64,000 bases of DNA from Leptoclinus maculatus. Taxonomy: Eukaryota > Chordata > Actinopteri > Perciformes > Stichaeidae. Each line of letters opens with the position of its first letter. Positions within the stretch are counted from its first letter, which is position 1. The position numbers and the translations under genes are program-made. The notes beneath the pieces are model-generated. The model was given only the letters and a program-made list of their open reading frames with translations, was not told the origin of the DNA and ran no database searches. Where the stretch lies: the NCBI GenBank assembly GCA_032191485.1, contig JAVDOI010000005.1, positions 10,359,931 to 10,423,930 of the forward strand, given 5' to 3'. This document shows positions 1-12,080 of this stretch, one piece after another.

Positions 1-40
1 TAGATGAAAACGAGGAGTGAACCGATATAGCAAATATTCG

Positions 41-185
41 GCCATTAAATCAAAACAATGAGCCAAAAGACTCTAAAAGCTCTGTAGACTATAGAGGAAA
101 ACTGCAGAGTCAGTGATATAGTTATAGATATAGATATAATTTGATCTATTGTTAAGATAATAATATTGACTCGTGCAGCTAATTA
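41..185 (+). repeat. Dispersed repeat, copy 1 (pair with 34221-34408)
   Basis: The block containing 'TCAAAACAATGAGC' followed by 'CTGCAGAGTC' and 'ATAATTTGA..ATTGTT' recurs in the same order and orientation at 34221-34408, with many substitutions. It has no coding capacity. The two copies show this is an interspersed repeat and not single-copy DNA; I cannot assign a class. Confidence 0.6.
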
Positions 186-330
186 AGCAAGTAGTTTTAG
201 TTGCCTAAGAGGTGGCAGATCAGTAAAGGCAGTAAGGAATCAATGTACCACAGGAGGCGACAACGAAGACTGCAAGCTAGCAAACATGGATGTTAACAAT
301 GCACGATTTAATATAATATCTTAAAACCTA

Positions 331-1560
331 TTAAGACGCTAGCCCTATTTTGATGCCTCTGCTCAAAATTTTTCTACCCATACTAAAGAGAGTGTAAATC
401 TGTAACTACAAGGTCTATTTGAATACTTTTTTTATGTATAATACAGATACAAGTGTGAGATTGAGATTTGATGTGTAAATACTGTGTATATGTTACTGGT
501 TAATACTACATGAAGATAGCACACAGCAAAAACTGAAAATCCTCAGGTTCGCCTGACAAAAAGCACTTCCATTGTTACTATTTTATTGAAATAATGCAGT
601 TAACAGCCTAAAAACACCTCACAATCATAGCACAACAGATAATACGTCTTCCACAGCAATTTTTACTTTGATAAAGTGAAGCAGGCCACAGTAATAGAGC
701 TTTCCGTACAAGATTTCATGCGGAGTCAAGCCAAATTCTCATTTTGGATGCAGCTGTACCATCTATTCCATTGTACTTTTATATACTATATAACTATATA
801 TTTCACTTGTTTTATCACTAAGCATGTTAAATCTATCATATGACAGCTGTTTGGCATAATTTTTAGCCATTTTGAGCTCTCTGGGGTGCTCATATCTCTC
901 CTCCATGCAATTTTCCTCGTCTGAGTTCCAGTTTCACAGACTTCATTTGAACCTTACAGAGCCTTCTGTTTGGCGGCTTTTCGCATGTGACAGCGTTAGA
1001 TGCAGAAGAGACCAGGGAGTGTAATGATAAGTTCTTTGAATTAATTGAAAGAATTTCGAAACCATGGCGCGCACCCCCAAGGGTCAAAACCATTGGCCGA
1101 AATGGCAAAGACAACCTATCCTATATACCAGCACGTACAGACTCAGTTTTTTCACAGAACGAGAGGCAGAGACAGGGAGCACATGGCTGAGAGTATTCAT
1201 TTTGGACTTTTGGCAATTTTCTTCGGCGAAAACATCTAAAGGTGCGATGCGTTTCAAAGTTTGGCTGTGTGGTTTTGTGCGGGTTGTTGCCTGTAACTTT
1301 TGAATGGTTTGACGGAGAGAAATGTGGAAGATATCGCCGGCTTCTGGGTCGAATGCTAATGCTCATCGATGTATTGCTCGGCCGTGTAGCGGTTAGCTTT
1401 GTGATGAAAAAGTCGAAGCGGAGTCCATAGATCGCCGAATCATGGTAGGAAATTGGTGATATTTTGGTACATATTGTAGTTGCTTATAGTGGTTGTCTAT
1501 AGGTGTGTTTGGAGTGTGTACAAAATGACTTAGATGGTAGTGTTGCTCAGATGTTGCTGT
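331..1560 (+). mobile_element. Diverged piggyBac-like MITE copy
   Basis: This stretch is colinear with the well-delimited element at 26653-28016. Shared landmarks in order are 'ACTACAAGGTCTAT', 'TTACTGGTTAAT', 'CATCATAGCA'-like, 'CCATTGTACTTTTA', 'AACTATATATTT' and a later 'TTTTGAATGGTTT'-like block. Identity is far lower than between the other two copies, so it looks like another, older subfamily. It begins near a TTAA at 331-334, as expected for piggyBac, but the right end is not resolved. Short open frames inside it (for example 987-1190 and 1121-1366) do not resemble transposase and are probably chance. Confidence 0.5.
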
Positions 1561-1740
1561 TTAATCTGGTATATAGTATTTATACATTTATTTTTTTTGC
1601 TCTCGATATGTACACTTTTTCGACGGTATATGCGACCAACCCTGAGCGGAATAGGTTTTAACTGAAAATGTTAACACGATTTATGAAAAATAAAATGCAT
1701 TCAACACGTTTGTTAGACCTCAAGGATACACACAATGGGT

Positions 1741-2155
1741 TTTGGTGACAAACACTGATAGTAAGTGTTGCCTGCAAATGCAACAATACTGCACTTGTCA
1801 AATACCGACGCTTGGTCAGTGGACCTATGCTTTAAACTATGATGCATGGTGTCTTTACAAAATAAACTTCCAACTTTGTTTTAATTAATTTTAACGTTTA
1901 CTCATGCAACAAAACTACTTTGATAGGTTAAGGCAACAAAACGACTTGGTTAAATCTAGTAACAAAATAATGTGTTGTGGTTTAAAATGGGTAAGTTTGT
2001 TACCTAAAATAATTCCGTTTGTTATGTGACCGTGACATTAGTTAAGTATGTAAGTTACAGAACAAAACTACGATAAAATAAGTCAGCGTTGACTTGGATT
2101 TACACAAGACATGAACAGCGGTGTCCTGGGTGAAAGTCCAGTCTTAGTTTGATTC
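1741..2155. repeat. Dispersed repeat family D, copy 1
   Basis: Contains 'CGCTTGGTCAGTGG', 'AAACTATGATGC' and 'GGTGTCCTGGGTGAAAGTCC'. These blocks recur in part at 4531-4990, 11230-11560, 17265-17610 and 21930-22100. No open frame of note. It appears to be a medium-copy fish repeat whose copies have been rearranged; class unknown. Confidence 0.55.
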
Positions 2156-2170
2156 TCCAACCCACGCAGA

Positions 2171-4499
2171 CTTTCTCACTCTTTATACTACTGTCTATTA
2201 ATGACGCGGATAGGTTTACAATGGAGTAAGTTAAAAGCCTCTCATACAGACACTACTATGTGCCGCTGTGCATCGGTAAGTAACACATTCTGAATCAAAA
2301 CTTGTCAAATACCAACGCAAGAAGAACTATGTGATTTGATTTATGATGTGTGAGTGAAATATAATTGACTTAAATGAAACACATTACTTGGTTGAGTTTT
2401 ACTTACTTTGCATTTTGTAGCCGGGTTAGCAGGTTAGCCGGGTGAGTTCTCTCTCCAACTGTTCGAAGTGCTATTTCTTTATAAAATTGACCGGGAGGAA
2501 TTTCTACTATTCTCCTGTCTGGAGCCCAATGTGCACTTTTGAATAGTTGTGAGAAAACCTACGCTACAAACTTGACGGACTAACCAGTCAGGTGACTAGC
2601 ACCCTAACGACATTATCACTTTATGATATGCAGTTATACAACTAACGTGACAAAATGTCAACGTTTACTGTAGCACGGGGCACAAACAGCGGGCGGAGGT
2701 CCCGTGTTTGCTCGGGTCAGGTCTCAGTAGGGCAAATTTCACCCTGCAGTTGACGGAACTCTGAGCCCAACAATGACCTTTCTTTGCTATTCGGCATCAA
2801 CAGTGTGCAAAAATTCTCAATAAAGCTTAAATTAGGAAACCGACTTGACCTATGATGAAGCTACCAAGTGTTCACTGGCAATTACGGGGCCGATTTAACT
2901 GCCAATGTGGATACAATCACGGTGCTCGCTGTCCCTTCATTAGAGATCCTTCCTTCTGTTTGATTCTAATTTATATGTGCTGGTGTTTTGCTTGTTTATG
3001 CTCCCTGAATATACCTTCCAATAAGTTGTGTCGTTTTAGTCCTCTCACAGCTCACCCTTGTCTGCTGACCTAGATCTTGGCAGTTATACAGCACATCTGT
3101 ATGCCTGAAACGCAGCAAACGCAGCCCAAAAGGAGCGGAGAGAATGGCTGAAGGTTTCAGTGCCGCCACTGTTGAGATGCACTCTTTGGAACAGTAGCTG
3201 GTGAATGTGATGGCTTCCATGTGCATGTTTATTATGTGCCTCCGCTGCTGCTGCGGCTGCCTGAACACTCACGAGTCTCAGCCATGTTTTTTCCCCCTCT
3301 ATGTTCACACTTTTCTTCACATTCCTCGGCTGTGTGTGTGTGTGTGTGTGTGTGTGTGGACATCTGTGTGTGCTCCCATCCATGTTGCTCACACAAATCT
3401 GGTCTGCTGCGAGGCGAAGCTGTACCGGCAGCCTATAATTACAACGGCAGCTCCAGTGTGAGAGCAGAGAAGCCTGCTGCGTAATTGCCACTAAGAGCAC
3501 CGGGGGGAAGTATGGCTCCTTTATGTCCAGCACTTATTGGAATGGATCAACCAGAGCCATTCCAGAAATTGAGCAGGACCGAAAAAAGAAAAAAAAACTG
3601 ACACACCGGAGACTGATTGCATCGAAGAAAGTCAGCAAGTTACCTTTATAAGAACACAATGAATACTTAATAAACTACAGCTGTACGTTGGCTGTTTAAA
3701 AGACTGCATTGTCATGTTAACATCCAGTGATATAGATACATAAGAGCTGGGTTGGTAACCAATATTTTTTGTTGGAGTAAGATATTGGAGTAAGTCTACA
3801 GCAAGTTTAGTAAACCTACTCTTTAAAGACAAATCTGCAGAAATTTGCAGAAACAAAGATACTGTCATATACTTGGTCTCCAGAAACCAATATGGCAACA
3901 AATAACTCACTTATAGTACCTGATGTGTAGCCTGTACCGGCGTAGTTCAAATGGAACACAAAAGAGGATGGATGAAAAGTGAATTTTAACTATCGGTTGA
4001 CTTCCCTTTTGTGTCAGTGACCGAGCATAGCAAATCCGTCTGCCTCCTCCGTCTGGTGTGGCCTCTCTCTTCAAAGCATCCTGGACAGTTAATTTACAGC
4101 ACGAGGACGATGAATGCACTTACACATACACACGTGCGTGCCCTGGCGAGCCGGTAAAATCGGAGACATCCCTAAGGATCCCTTGTCTCGGGGAGCTGAC
4201 AATTTACTGCAAGCCCAGTCTGCTTTCTCAAATATACAACCAGCTCAAACAGCAAACGGTCCGCTGTGTCAAATCTGAGGGTCCATCAGAGCAGAGCTGG
4301 TCGTAAGGCAAAAACACAGCCATCTGTAATGTGTTAGCTGTGTTTTTTTATGAGAGAAGAGGGCATCTCTTCAACTAATACATAGAGCATCCAGCTGAAA
4401 TAGGTAATGTTGGCTCTGCCTCCTCTGATCACCATGCTTGCTCTCAGGAATACCTCTATACACCTCAAAGAGGTCTTGTACTTTATACTGGAAATATAT
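2171..4499. other. Non-coding, mostly single-copy-looking DNA
   Basis: No gene is supported. It holds a short fragment like family D near 2305-2330, a (TG)14 microsatellite and a small 11-bp-stem hairpin (4310-4347). The minus-strand open frame over 3084-3533 owes much of its length to the microsatellite, read as His-Thr repeats, and to CAG/CTG-rich sequence, so I do not accept it as coding. Confidence 0.6.
3331..3358. repeat. (TG)14 microsatellite
   Basis: Twenty-eight uninterrupted bases of TG. Confidence 0.98.
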
Positions 4500-4530
4500 G
4501 TACAGGCTGTATTTCAAAAGCGTTCCAACT

Positions 4531-4990
4531 CGTCAAATATCGGCGCTTGGTCAGTGTCTCTGTGCAACAGATACCAACCCACCGAGTCACCCTTTATTGT
4601 CTGTACGAGAAGCACTAGGCTTTCAACTAACTCCAGTGTAAACTCAGCCACGTCATTATTAGACTCTCAGAGCAAGTGTAGATAAAGCAAGAAAGTCCGC
4701 TTATGGAAGAGGTTGAGGTGGATAGTTGGTTCAAACAAACGCAGGACTTTGCAAAATCTCCAGTTGACTTGGTCTCACTCAGGACACGGACAGCGGTTTC
4801 CTGGGTGAAACCAAGTCAACTGGTGATTTTCCAGTAGTTTTGTTATTTAACTTCCGTACTTCCGTATTTAACTTACTAACAGTAGTTACGTAACAAACGT
4901 AGTCATTTTGTTGTCTAAGTAAACCTTAAAACTAAGTAAACCGATGTTGGAAGTTTATTTTGAAAAGACACTATGCATGTAACAAGCGGA
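4531..4990. repeat. Dispersed repeat family D, rearranged copy
   Basis: Carries 'CGCTTGGTCAGTG' near its start and 'TTCCTGGGTGAAACC' in the middle. Its right part (4850-4985) is the reverse complement of the 1860-1960 part of the copy at 1741. The blocks are therefore scrambled relative to copy 1. 'CCAGTTGACTTGG' (4761-) and its complement 'CCAAGTCAACTGG' (4809-) form an inverted repeat about 60 bases across. Confidence 0.5.
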
Positions 4991-4999
4991 AACTGTCAT

Positions 5000-5548
5000 C
5001 GACCTGACGCGTGAAAAAATGACGCTTTTATAGTGTAGGGCCGGACAAAAGTGTTTTTTTCATTATGTTAAAGTTATTACATCTTCCTTTCAAAATGGTG
5101 CTATGAAAACGCAGTTGGAATTGCTCATTGACTGAAATGTCTGGCTGAACTGTGCATTCAAATCCAGCCTTATTGATGAGAAATTGCTAGTCTTATGTAC
5201 GTGAATGCTATTGCTTTGTTATTGAGGAAGTACTCCAGTGATTTGGTGCTGCACTTACATTGCAACAACAAAACATTGGTGGACTTCATCAGACAGATTT
5301 AAAAAGAATAGAAATCAAACCTGCAGAGGCCAAGGAATCCTGATTTTTAGTCCCTGATAAGGGTCAAGCTCTGTAATGTTGGACTCCTTCATTAGTTTAT
5401 TAAGTGGTGAAACGTAACTTGGTACATTTACTTAGTACTGCCATTAAGTACATACGAGGGATTTAAAGGAACAGTGTAGGATCATTAGTATATAATCACC
5501 GAGAAACTAAGAATCGTTGTGTTTGCTTTGGAATGAGCCGTTTAAATC

Positions 5549-5581
<33 letters not shown>

Positions 5582-6642
5582 TTTTAAATCTATATAGGGA
5601 AAGGATCCTCATGTTGCAACGCCATGTTTATACAGCAGCCCAGAACATACAAAATGCTCTCACTCAGTGTAGTTATGCAGGTCGCTGTCCATTGCTACAT
5701 TTATTATGTTTTCTCCTGCTCATGTCAGATGGCAGGACTTGTGTGGCAACTTCAGGGGCGTTGATTATCCTAATAATCAAATTTTGCATGCACAGCATCC
5801 TCCTGAACCGGTTCAATTCATCTGACTGAAACAAGTGATTTATGACAAGTTGGTGCAGTAAAGAGGGTTTTGTGAATCCGAACACACAAAAAGCAAAGGA
5901 AACAAAAGTGGTTTTAGGATAAAAATAAGTAAATGTTCATGCATGAGGCCCAATAAATACAAATATGTGAGACAGAACTTTGTTTTTTAATCATCTCAGG
6001 ACTTGTGTTGCTTTGGAGGGGCCTGACCCCGAGGTTGGACAGGAACCATTGGACTGAACTGAACTTAAAACTAACTCCAGTTGCCTCTGTTAAATGCTAC
6101 CTACGCAGTGATGCCGTAGTATGAACAATAGTATAATGTCAGACACAGGAGTGATTTTTCTGCAAGTTGAGCACTTTTACTTTGCTATATTCGGTACATT
6201 TTGTTGATAAAATGTACTTGTACTGAAGTACAAATTTGAACGCAGGACTATAACAGAGTTTGTTTACATTGTTGTATCGTTAGAAGGAGAAGATGTGAAT
6301 ACTTCCTCCACCACGGACCCTTCCTGCCTGGTGAACACCCAGGTCTTTTCAAACCCCCAGTTTGTAACACAGGCCGTTTTGTTTAAACATTGTAGTCTCC
6401 AAGCCAAATGACATCATCAGGGTTATTTCCTCAGACTTGACAGACACCATTAATGAACTGCATTTACACAGCCTTTTATCCATTTAGCACTTTACATTGT
6501 GCCTCTCATTCCACCATACACACACGCGCACTCGCACTCGCACATTCACAACAGAAAGCTACCATGCAAGGAGCTGGCGACCATTGGGAGAGATTTGGGG
6601 TTCAATGTCTTGCTCTACACTTCGACATGTGGAAATTGGTGC
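5000..6642. other. Non-coding DNA, no gene seen
   Basis: AT-rich sequence with a (TA)13 microsatellite at 5555-5580. The open frame around 5533-5829 starts inside that microsatellite and resembles no family known to me. No splice-flanked exon candidate stands out. Confidence 0.6.
5555..5580. repeat. (TA)13 microsatellite
   Basis: Uninterrupted TA dinucleotides, preceded by TGTG. Confidence 0.97.
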
Positions 6643-7050
6643 TATGGAATGACAATTTGTTCAATATAAAATAATTAAATATGCTCATGAAATAAATAAG
6701 GCAAGACATATGTAAATAAATGTAAATATTAAAATCTAAATAAGCCTTTATAGTTCAATAAATTAATAAATATGGCTATGAAACGAATTGTGACGTAAAT
6801 AAATGAGCAATAAATACACGTAAATACAAAAAACAAATGACTCAATATACTTCAATCAATAAATTAATATTTCATAATTCCACATTCATTTTCATATATT
6901 TATTATGCTATATTTATTTATCGAACTATATTGAGTAATTTATATACTTACATTTATTTATATATCTATAACCTCATTTAATTATTTCAGGATTTATTTC
7001 ATAGTCATATTTAGTCATTTATTTAATATTGAATAAAATGGCATACCATA
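6643..7050. mobile_element. Palindromic AT-rich MITE, Tc1/mariner-like
   Basis: The two ends are long imperfect inverted repeats. The left arm reads 'TATGGAATGACAATTTG' then 'TTCAATATAAAATAATTAAA'. The complement of the right arm reads 'TATGGTATGCCATTTTATTC' then 'AATATTAAATAAATGACTAA'. The termini are flanked by TA (6643-6644 and 7049-7050), as expected for Tc1/mariner integration. The interior is about 80% A+T with no ORF. The hAT insertion at 7054 begins a few bases past its right end. Confidence 0.65.
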
Positions 7051-7133
7051 GAGCAGGCCTGGCCAACCCGCGGCTCCCGAGCCGCATGCGGCTCTTTGCC
7101 TAGTTTCATGCGGCTCTTACGTTCATATCGAAG

Positions 7134-7156
7134 TTTTTTTTTTTTTTTTTTTTTTT
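7134..7156. repeat. Poly(T) run inside the hAT left arm
   Basis: Twenty-three consecutive T residues between the left terminus and the mosaic interior. Confidence 0.95.
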
Positions 7157-7753
7157 AATGTGCGTGTTCGCTTCGCTTGAGTTCAATACGGTATTTTCGT
7201 CAAACGCGCAAGGGGCGGACTGGGGGAAAAAAGTGGCCCGGGAGTTACTGTGTCAGACCGGCCCACTCGGTATTTTTTCACTCGCATTAATGCGTAGTTT
7301 ATCGCGCGTTAATACATGGAGCAGACATTTGTATCACAGTGTTTTTAGTGTATAGGTTAAGGACTGTGGTCTTTATAGCAATTTGATTCTTTGAAGACAT
7401 CATAAAGATATTTAACTTTCACATCTGAAATTACAAGAGCTCTGCTCTGTGATGTCTTTCCTTGTCTCTCCCCCCTGTGTCACGGTGTGGGTACATCGCA
7501 CTGGTGAAATCAGAATACCCTTATTTGATTGGCTAAACTGCATCACGTGACGTGATTTACAACGCATTGGTCGGTGTGTTTTTTTTCGCACGTGTTGAGT
7601 AGGCTAGAGCAGTGGTCCCCAACCTCCTGATAGATGTTTTATTTTGAAAAATTACCGGATTCTCTCCCAATTTCATCCGCCTGTGGCTCTTGACACATGT
7701 CAAGACGCTTGTCTCGGTCACGTGATGTTAATTAAGCCCACAAGTTAGCGAAA

Positions 7754-7945
7754 ATGAGTAAAAAACTTTTGGAGAGCTTCTTTGCAAAGGGGAAAAGCCC
7801 ACTAAGGAGACAGAAGAAGAAACTTCCAAGAAAAAGAAAGCTTCATTTAACAGACAATATCAGGAGTCTAATTAAATACCAGGAGTAATTCTGACGCGCC
7901 AAACCCACTCTGCATAATATGTGACGACAGAGGAAGAGGAAGATC
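7754..7945 (+). pseudogene. Decayed BED-finger N-terminus of a hAT transposase
   Basis: From ATG 7754 the frame reads MSKKLLESFFAKGK, the usual opening of hAT transposases of the ZBED5/SCAND3-like set. After a frameshift near 7797 the next frame gives KKKKASFNRQYQES, again typical. After another shift, from 7884, it gives SDAPNPLCIICDD, which supplies the paired cysteines of a BED zinc finger. Stops and two shifts make it a pseudogene. In living relatives this region binds the transposon ends in the nucleus. Confidence 0.65.
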
Positions 7946-8328
7946 AGCTGCTGGAGATTGTAAATGACGGTGGCCTTAAAAGTATGTTTGAGACAACAAC
8001 TCTGCTGGTGTTTTGGATTGACATTTAATAACACCTAAAACAAAGTTAGACTGACGGAAGAGATTAGATGAGTAAAGAAGTTGGAAACCATGAGTGTGAA
8101 TACAGATTGTGAGGAGTAGTATAAATATCAGTCAGTGATTATTGACTTTGGGTATTTAGGTATTGGAGTAAATTTAACGTGTTCTGTGAAGCATGGAATA
8201 TAGTCGTGGCCGGCGATGTCAGAGGGAGGGCCTGTTGGTGATGGAGGTGGGCCGGTATTGGACCATCCCAACCCCGTCGGCCTACCGGGGATTTTCCCGG
8301 TATCCCCGATGGCCAGTCCGCCCCTGTT

Positions 8329-8498
8329 CTACCCTGAAACACGTGAAATCAAAGCATCGATCTGTTCTGACTGACACCCATGTGAAAGAATTGCTTCGAG
8401 TGGCAACAACGGAATACAAGCCAGATTTGAAGAAGATTGTTCAAGGCAAGGAAGTCCCACTAAGCAACATGCATAGTAAAAGAAAAATTCTATTGTAA
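8329..8498 (+). pseudogene. hAT transposase C-terminal remnant
   Basis: The frame encodes SVLTDTHVKELLRVATTEYK followed by PDLKKIVQGKEV. This resembles the extreme C-terminal dimerisation tail of hAT transposases ('L-x-D-x-x-L..LLRV..KPDI..L'). Everything between the N-terminal BED remnant and this tail, including the DDE catalytic core, is missing. The sequence upstream of 8329 in the same frame belongs to another element's terminus and is not homologous protein. Confidence 0.55.
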
Positions 8499-8675
8499 AT
8501 TATTATATTTTTGTTTGTGGACTTGGTTGAACTGAGAGTTTGTGTGTGTGAGACAGTGCACACAATGTTCATTGTTGAAAATGACTGGCCTGTGGTCTTA
8601 GTACTGTAGGAGTCAATTTCTGTCATTATCATGTTGGTGTGTGACATTTACAATAAATCTGGCTGAGCAGAGGTC

Positions 8676-8693
8676 TGTGTGTGTGTGTGTGTG
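8676..8693. repeat. (TG)9 microsatellite
   Basis: Eighteen bases of TG in the right arm of the hAT element. Confidence 0.95.
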
Positions 8694-8810
8694 AGGAAGG
8701 GATGGGGTGATGTTCATGTGTGCCCATGTGTATGATGTGGCTCTTTGCGGTAACACAGCAAAAAATGTGGCTCTTAGTCTCTGACTGGTTGGCCACCCCT
8801 GCCATAGAGT

Positions 8811-11039
8811 TTCCCTTTAAAGATATCTTGTTTAAATGCATAACAAAAAGTAAATGCTTCATAATGTGTCCTAAACCTTCCTAAAACTGACAAAAGAACT
8901 CGCGTCTAAACTAATGATCCAGCTAGAAAAAAATAAAAGAAATGAAATTGAAACACTTGATGTCTTCCTCAAACTGATTTATTGTCTGTATGGGAGTATA
9001 TGAGAGCCGTGTGTAGGACACGTCCCATAAAACATGTCGAGAGCACACACACACGCACCTCGAGGAAACCCCTCACGGGTGCTCATTTGCTCCGACACAC
9101 AACCACTCGGCCGACTTTGTCTTGAGTTACAAGCTGATGCCTCTGAACTGTGTGCTCAATAAAACAGACAGTGACCTCCATCCTTCCCGCTCCTGCCTTG
9201 GACCACCCCCCCCCCCCAACCCAGCACAAAACTGCTTGTACGTCAGGATCTTTCGTTATGTACGGCAGTAAATTGAGCTCTATTGCTCTGCCTATCCCCT
9301 AAAAAAAAAAAAAAACAGGGAGGGAGGGCACTGGAACAAAGATCCACACAGGTTGGGCCAAGGCCTTGAGGAGGATGAAGGAGATCGGAGTCAGCGCTTG
9401 TATGAGGGATTTACGGGAGACACTACTGTGAATGTAAAACCACGTCTCAGCTTTTAGCCGCGCTTTTATTTGTTCAGGGCTTGAGCCCAGCTGCAGACGC
9501 AACTCCCTGACTCTTCTCACTTCCTGTATCAGAGGGGTCGACATTGATCTGTTACTAGAAGGGGAGTCAGTCAGCCTACACACACTCACACAGCCACTTG
9601 TGTTTGCATTAGTGCCCTGTATAAGGCACTTTGGGATAAATTTGTCTTCTTCCTCTTCGGTGAAGCTCTGTATCAATCCGTCAATCACTATGACTACTGC
9701 CAGTGCTGGGACCGTGGACAGGGCTTGAAAACCAGAACATTGCAGCATAAATTGGATACAGCGTGCAACCAGCAGGGATTAGAGTTCAGTTCGGTGAACT
9801 GGAGTCTGCGCTGGGCTTTGGAGGCCTCGCAGCATGATCTCAGCCCGTCGGGCCGCAGCAACAGTTGAAAGCAGAAATCTTAGGAGTACTTCTGCAACAA
9901 CCCGCAGAGAGGCACAGCACAACTTTTACCTCAACCTCAGCACATTAAATAAAGATAGCACAGTGCATGCACGTTGATCTCGGCTTTCCAGAACCGCTGC
10001 CCTTAGATGACCACGCTTGTGCTTAATCATCCTTTAATATTCACGGCTTCACTCGTGTGTGTGTGTGTGGTCCGTCGTATACACTTTGACAAGTCTGCGT
10101 ATTTCATTGGTATGCGGAGAAACATATTTTTGCCTTTTCGGCGCTCAGGAGGGTTGGGTATCACCGCGGCTCCTGTTGCGTGATTGACAAGCGCTGCTGC
10201 CTCCATAATCTCATTGCATGGCTGACTGGCGCGATCGGTGGAGTCAAACAGAATAAGGCCGTCGCATTGACATGCGAGAAGAGCACCCGGAGCTGAGTGG
10301 ACGGGGAGCCTGCAGTTTCCTCGCTGTGATTATTTTTCCCCCCACACAGCCTCGCTGGTGTCTGACGGGGAGTGACACAAAGACTTCAGTGTGTGATTGT
10401 CTAGGTGGAGGAGAGGGACAGGGATGGTCTCTGTGTCTACACAAACAAAGACACTCTAAATGCGAGGACACATCGCTGAACAGATGGAGGAGAGACTTAG
10501 CACTCCACTATACACTCCAGCTACTTTTTTTTTTTTTTGTTTTGAGAGAGAGGGAAAGATTTGGAGATTTTTGTTGTGTTGCAGCATTGGATTTCAAGGT
10601 TGTTGGATTTAGGGAACGCGCACACACACACACACATACACACACACACTCAAGTTGATTAGTTGCATTTGAGGATTACATAACTCCCAGGGTTCTGACC
10701 CGCACAACCTGCAAATCTCTTGATGCTTAACCAACCCAAAACAAACCGATTTCAGTCTGCGACCGGCTTACGCTGCAGACAGAGATAGCAAGACAACTTG
10801 TGAGACAAACGAACATGTTTTCAAATAAATGCATTGGTCTCAGCTGGATTAGGAAGGAAGAGATCAGAGACCTGAACCTTGACACACTAGAAGATGACCT
10901 GAAATACTTTTGTCCACTCAATGCGATCTTCAGGGTCAGATGTTTGTTTAAACGGAGCTACATCTCTGAAGCCGATGTGCAGATGTTCCAGCTGAAGGGG
11001 AGGAAGAGCTCACTGTAGTACTTCTAGTTCATATCTCTA
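8811..11039. other. Non-coding, low-repeat DNA
   Basis: No gene is supported. It contains a poly(C) run (9206-9217), poly(A) at 9301-9315, (GT)7 at 10055-10068 and (CA)n at 10621-10649. The 149-codon minus frame at 9299-9748 ends in the poly(A) tract, read as poly-Phe, and has no recognisable domain. The 128-codon plus frame at 10272-10658 ends in the (CA)n run. Both are taken as chance. Confidence 0.55.
10621..10649. repeat. (CA)n microsatellite with one TA interruption
   Basis: (CA)8, TA, then (CA)6. Confidence 0.95.
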
Positions 11040-11229
11040 TATTAACAATAGAAATGGGTCGCATGTAGTGATGGACAGCCAAGTCCGATAAACAAAAAGT
11101 TGGCATTTTACGTTCTACAAACCACAGATACGTTGAATGTCTATCTTTTTGCATTCAGTCAGAGTAAGTCATGTAGTGTACCGAGCAACCGTTATTGAAA
11201 GTATCGTGAAATAATAACGAGTAGGACAA

Positions 11230-11560
11230 GTGAGAAATTCCACTAGAGCCAGGTGGGAGGGGTGGTGGTGGTGGATGGGTAAAACAAACACAGGACCTTC
11301 ACCCAGGACACAGTTGTTCTTGTTCCGAGTGAAACCCAAACAAAGCGTTGATTTGATGCTTTTTATGTATCATCGTTGGGTAAGAAAGTCCTCTAAGGGC
11401 CATTGTTATTCATTCACAATGGTTACGGTTGTTACACCACGTCGTTACTTTATTAATTGAACATGAACCGTGATGTTTTTTCTAACCTCAACCAAGTAGT
11501 TTGGCTTTCTGTAGCTGTTACAAAGCTGATGTGAAACACATTTATGAACGTATTTTTGTT
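11230..11560. repeat. Dispersed repeat family D copy
   Basis: Contains 'ACCTTCACCCAGGACAC' and 'CAACCAAGTAGTTT', matching the 21930-22100 copy in the same orientation and the 2100-2150 block inverted. No coding content. Confidence 0.5.
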
Positions 11561-11849
11561 TCAGAAGCGTTGACAGGCATCGTATCCCGTGTTTTTGCAG
11601 AAACGTTCAACACCTACATTTCTTTTCTGGCGACTGGGTTGAGATAAACTCACAAAGGATAATCCCCTGACTGCCATTCCTCTCAGTTCTAATGAGCTTT
11701 TTTAGGCTCTTTAAGCCAATTGTTTTGTTTTTAAAACCAATAAAAAAAAGGTTTGGTTTAGTCTTATCACTGTCATCAACCTGGTTTCAGGGTTAAATAA
11801 AACTTTTTTTTTTTTTTTTTTTAAATGCTCTGATAAACTCACTGTACAG

Positions 11850-11970
11850 CAGGTAGACACAGTTAGAGACTAGCTGTTGAACATAGCGGAGCATTTAGCA
11901 GCTAAGGAGATATTTCCCTCAGGAGATGGTGGAGACCATAACAAAGCCAGAGTGAATATTGCTTAAAAAA
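11850..11970 (+). repeat. Dispersed repeat G, copy 1
   Basis: 'TTAGAGACTAGCTG', 'TTCCCTCAGGAG' and 'GAGTGAATATTG' recur in the same order at 20580-20680. Short non-coding interspersed repeat, preceded here by poly(T) at 11804-11822. Confidence 0.6.
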
Positions 11971-12080
11971 AGTACATTTGTTACGTAGGTAAGTAGGCTA
12001 TGTAACGTAAGTTAAGTATGTAACCTGTCACTTAAATCAACGTTGATGATTGGTTACACAGGGAACAAGAACCAAATAGG

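Larger units (their letters stand above)
7054..8802 (+). mobile_element. Composite hAT transposon with perfect 8-bp TSD
   Basis: Ends are CAGGCCTGGCCAACC and, on the complement, CAGGGGTGGCCAACC, flanked by the identical 8-mer CCATAGAG (7046-7053 and 8803-8810). The interior is a mosaic. A second hAT-type terminus 'GGGGCGGACTGG' appears at about 7210 and, inverted, at about 8319-8331 ('CCAGTCCGCCCCTG'). A third, 'CAGTGGTCCCCAACC', lies near 7608. Remnants of a BED-finger transposase lie at 7754-7945 and 8329-8498. About 130 bases (7440-7570) match the hAT at 50649. It is non-autonomous. The TSD fits nnnTAnnn, known for the Buster group of hATs. Confidence 0.85.

Noticed and set aside
3084..3533. 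149-codon minus-strand ORF
   Set aside because: Contains the (TG)14 microsatellite read as a His-Thr run and CTG-rich sequence read as Ala; no domain and no gene context.
9299..9748. 149-codon minus-strand ORF
   Set aside because: Ends in poly-Phe from a poly(A) tract; no recognisable domain or splice context.
10272..10658. 128-codon plus-strand ORF
   Set aside because: Terminates in (CA)n, read as Thr-His; composition not protein-like.
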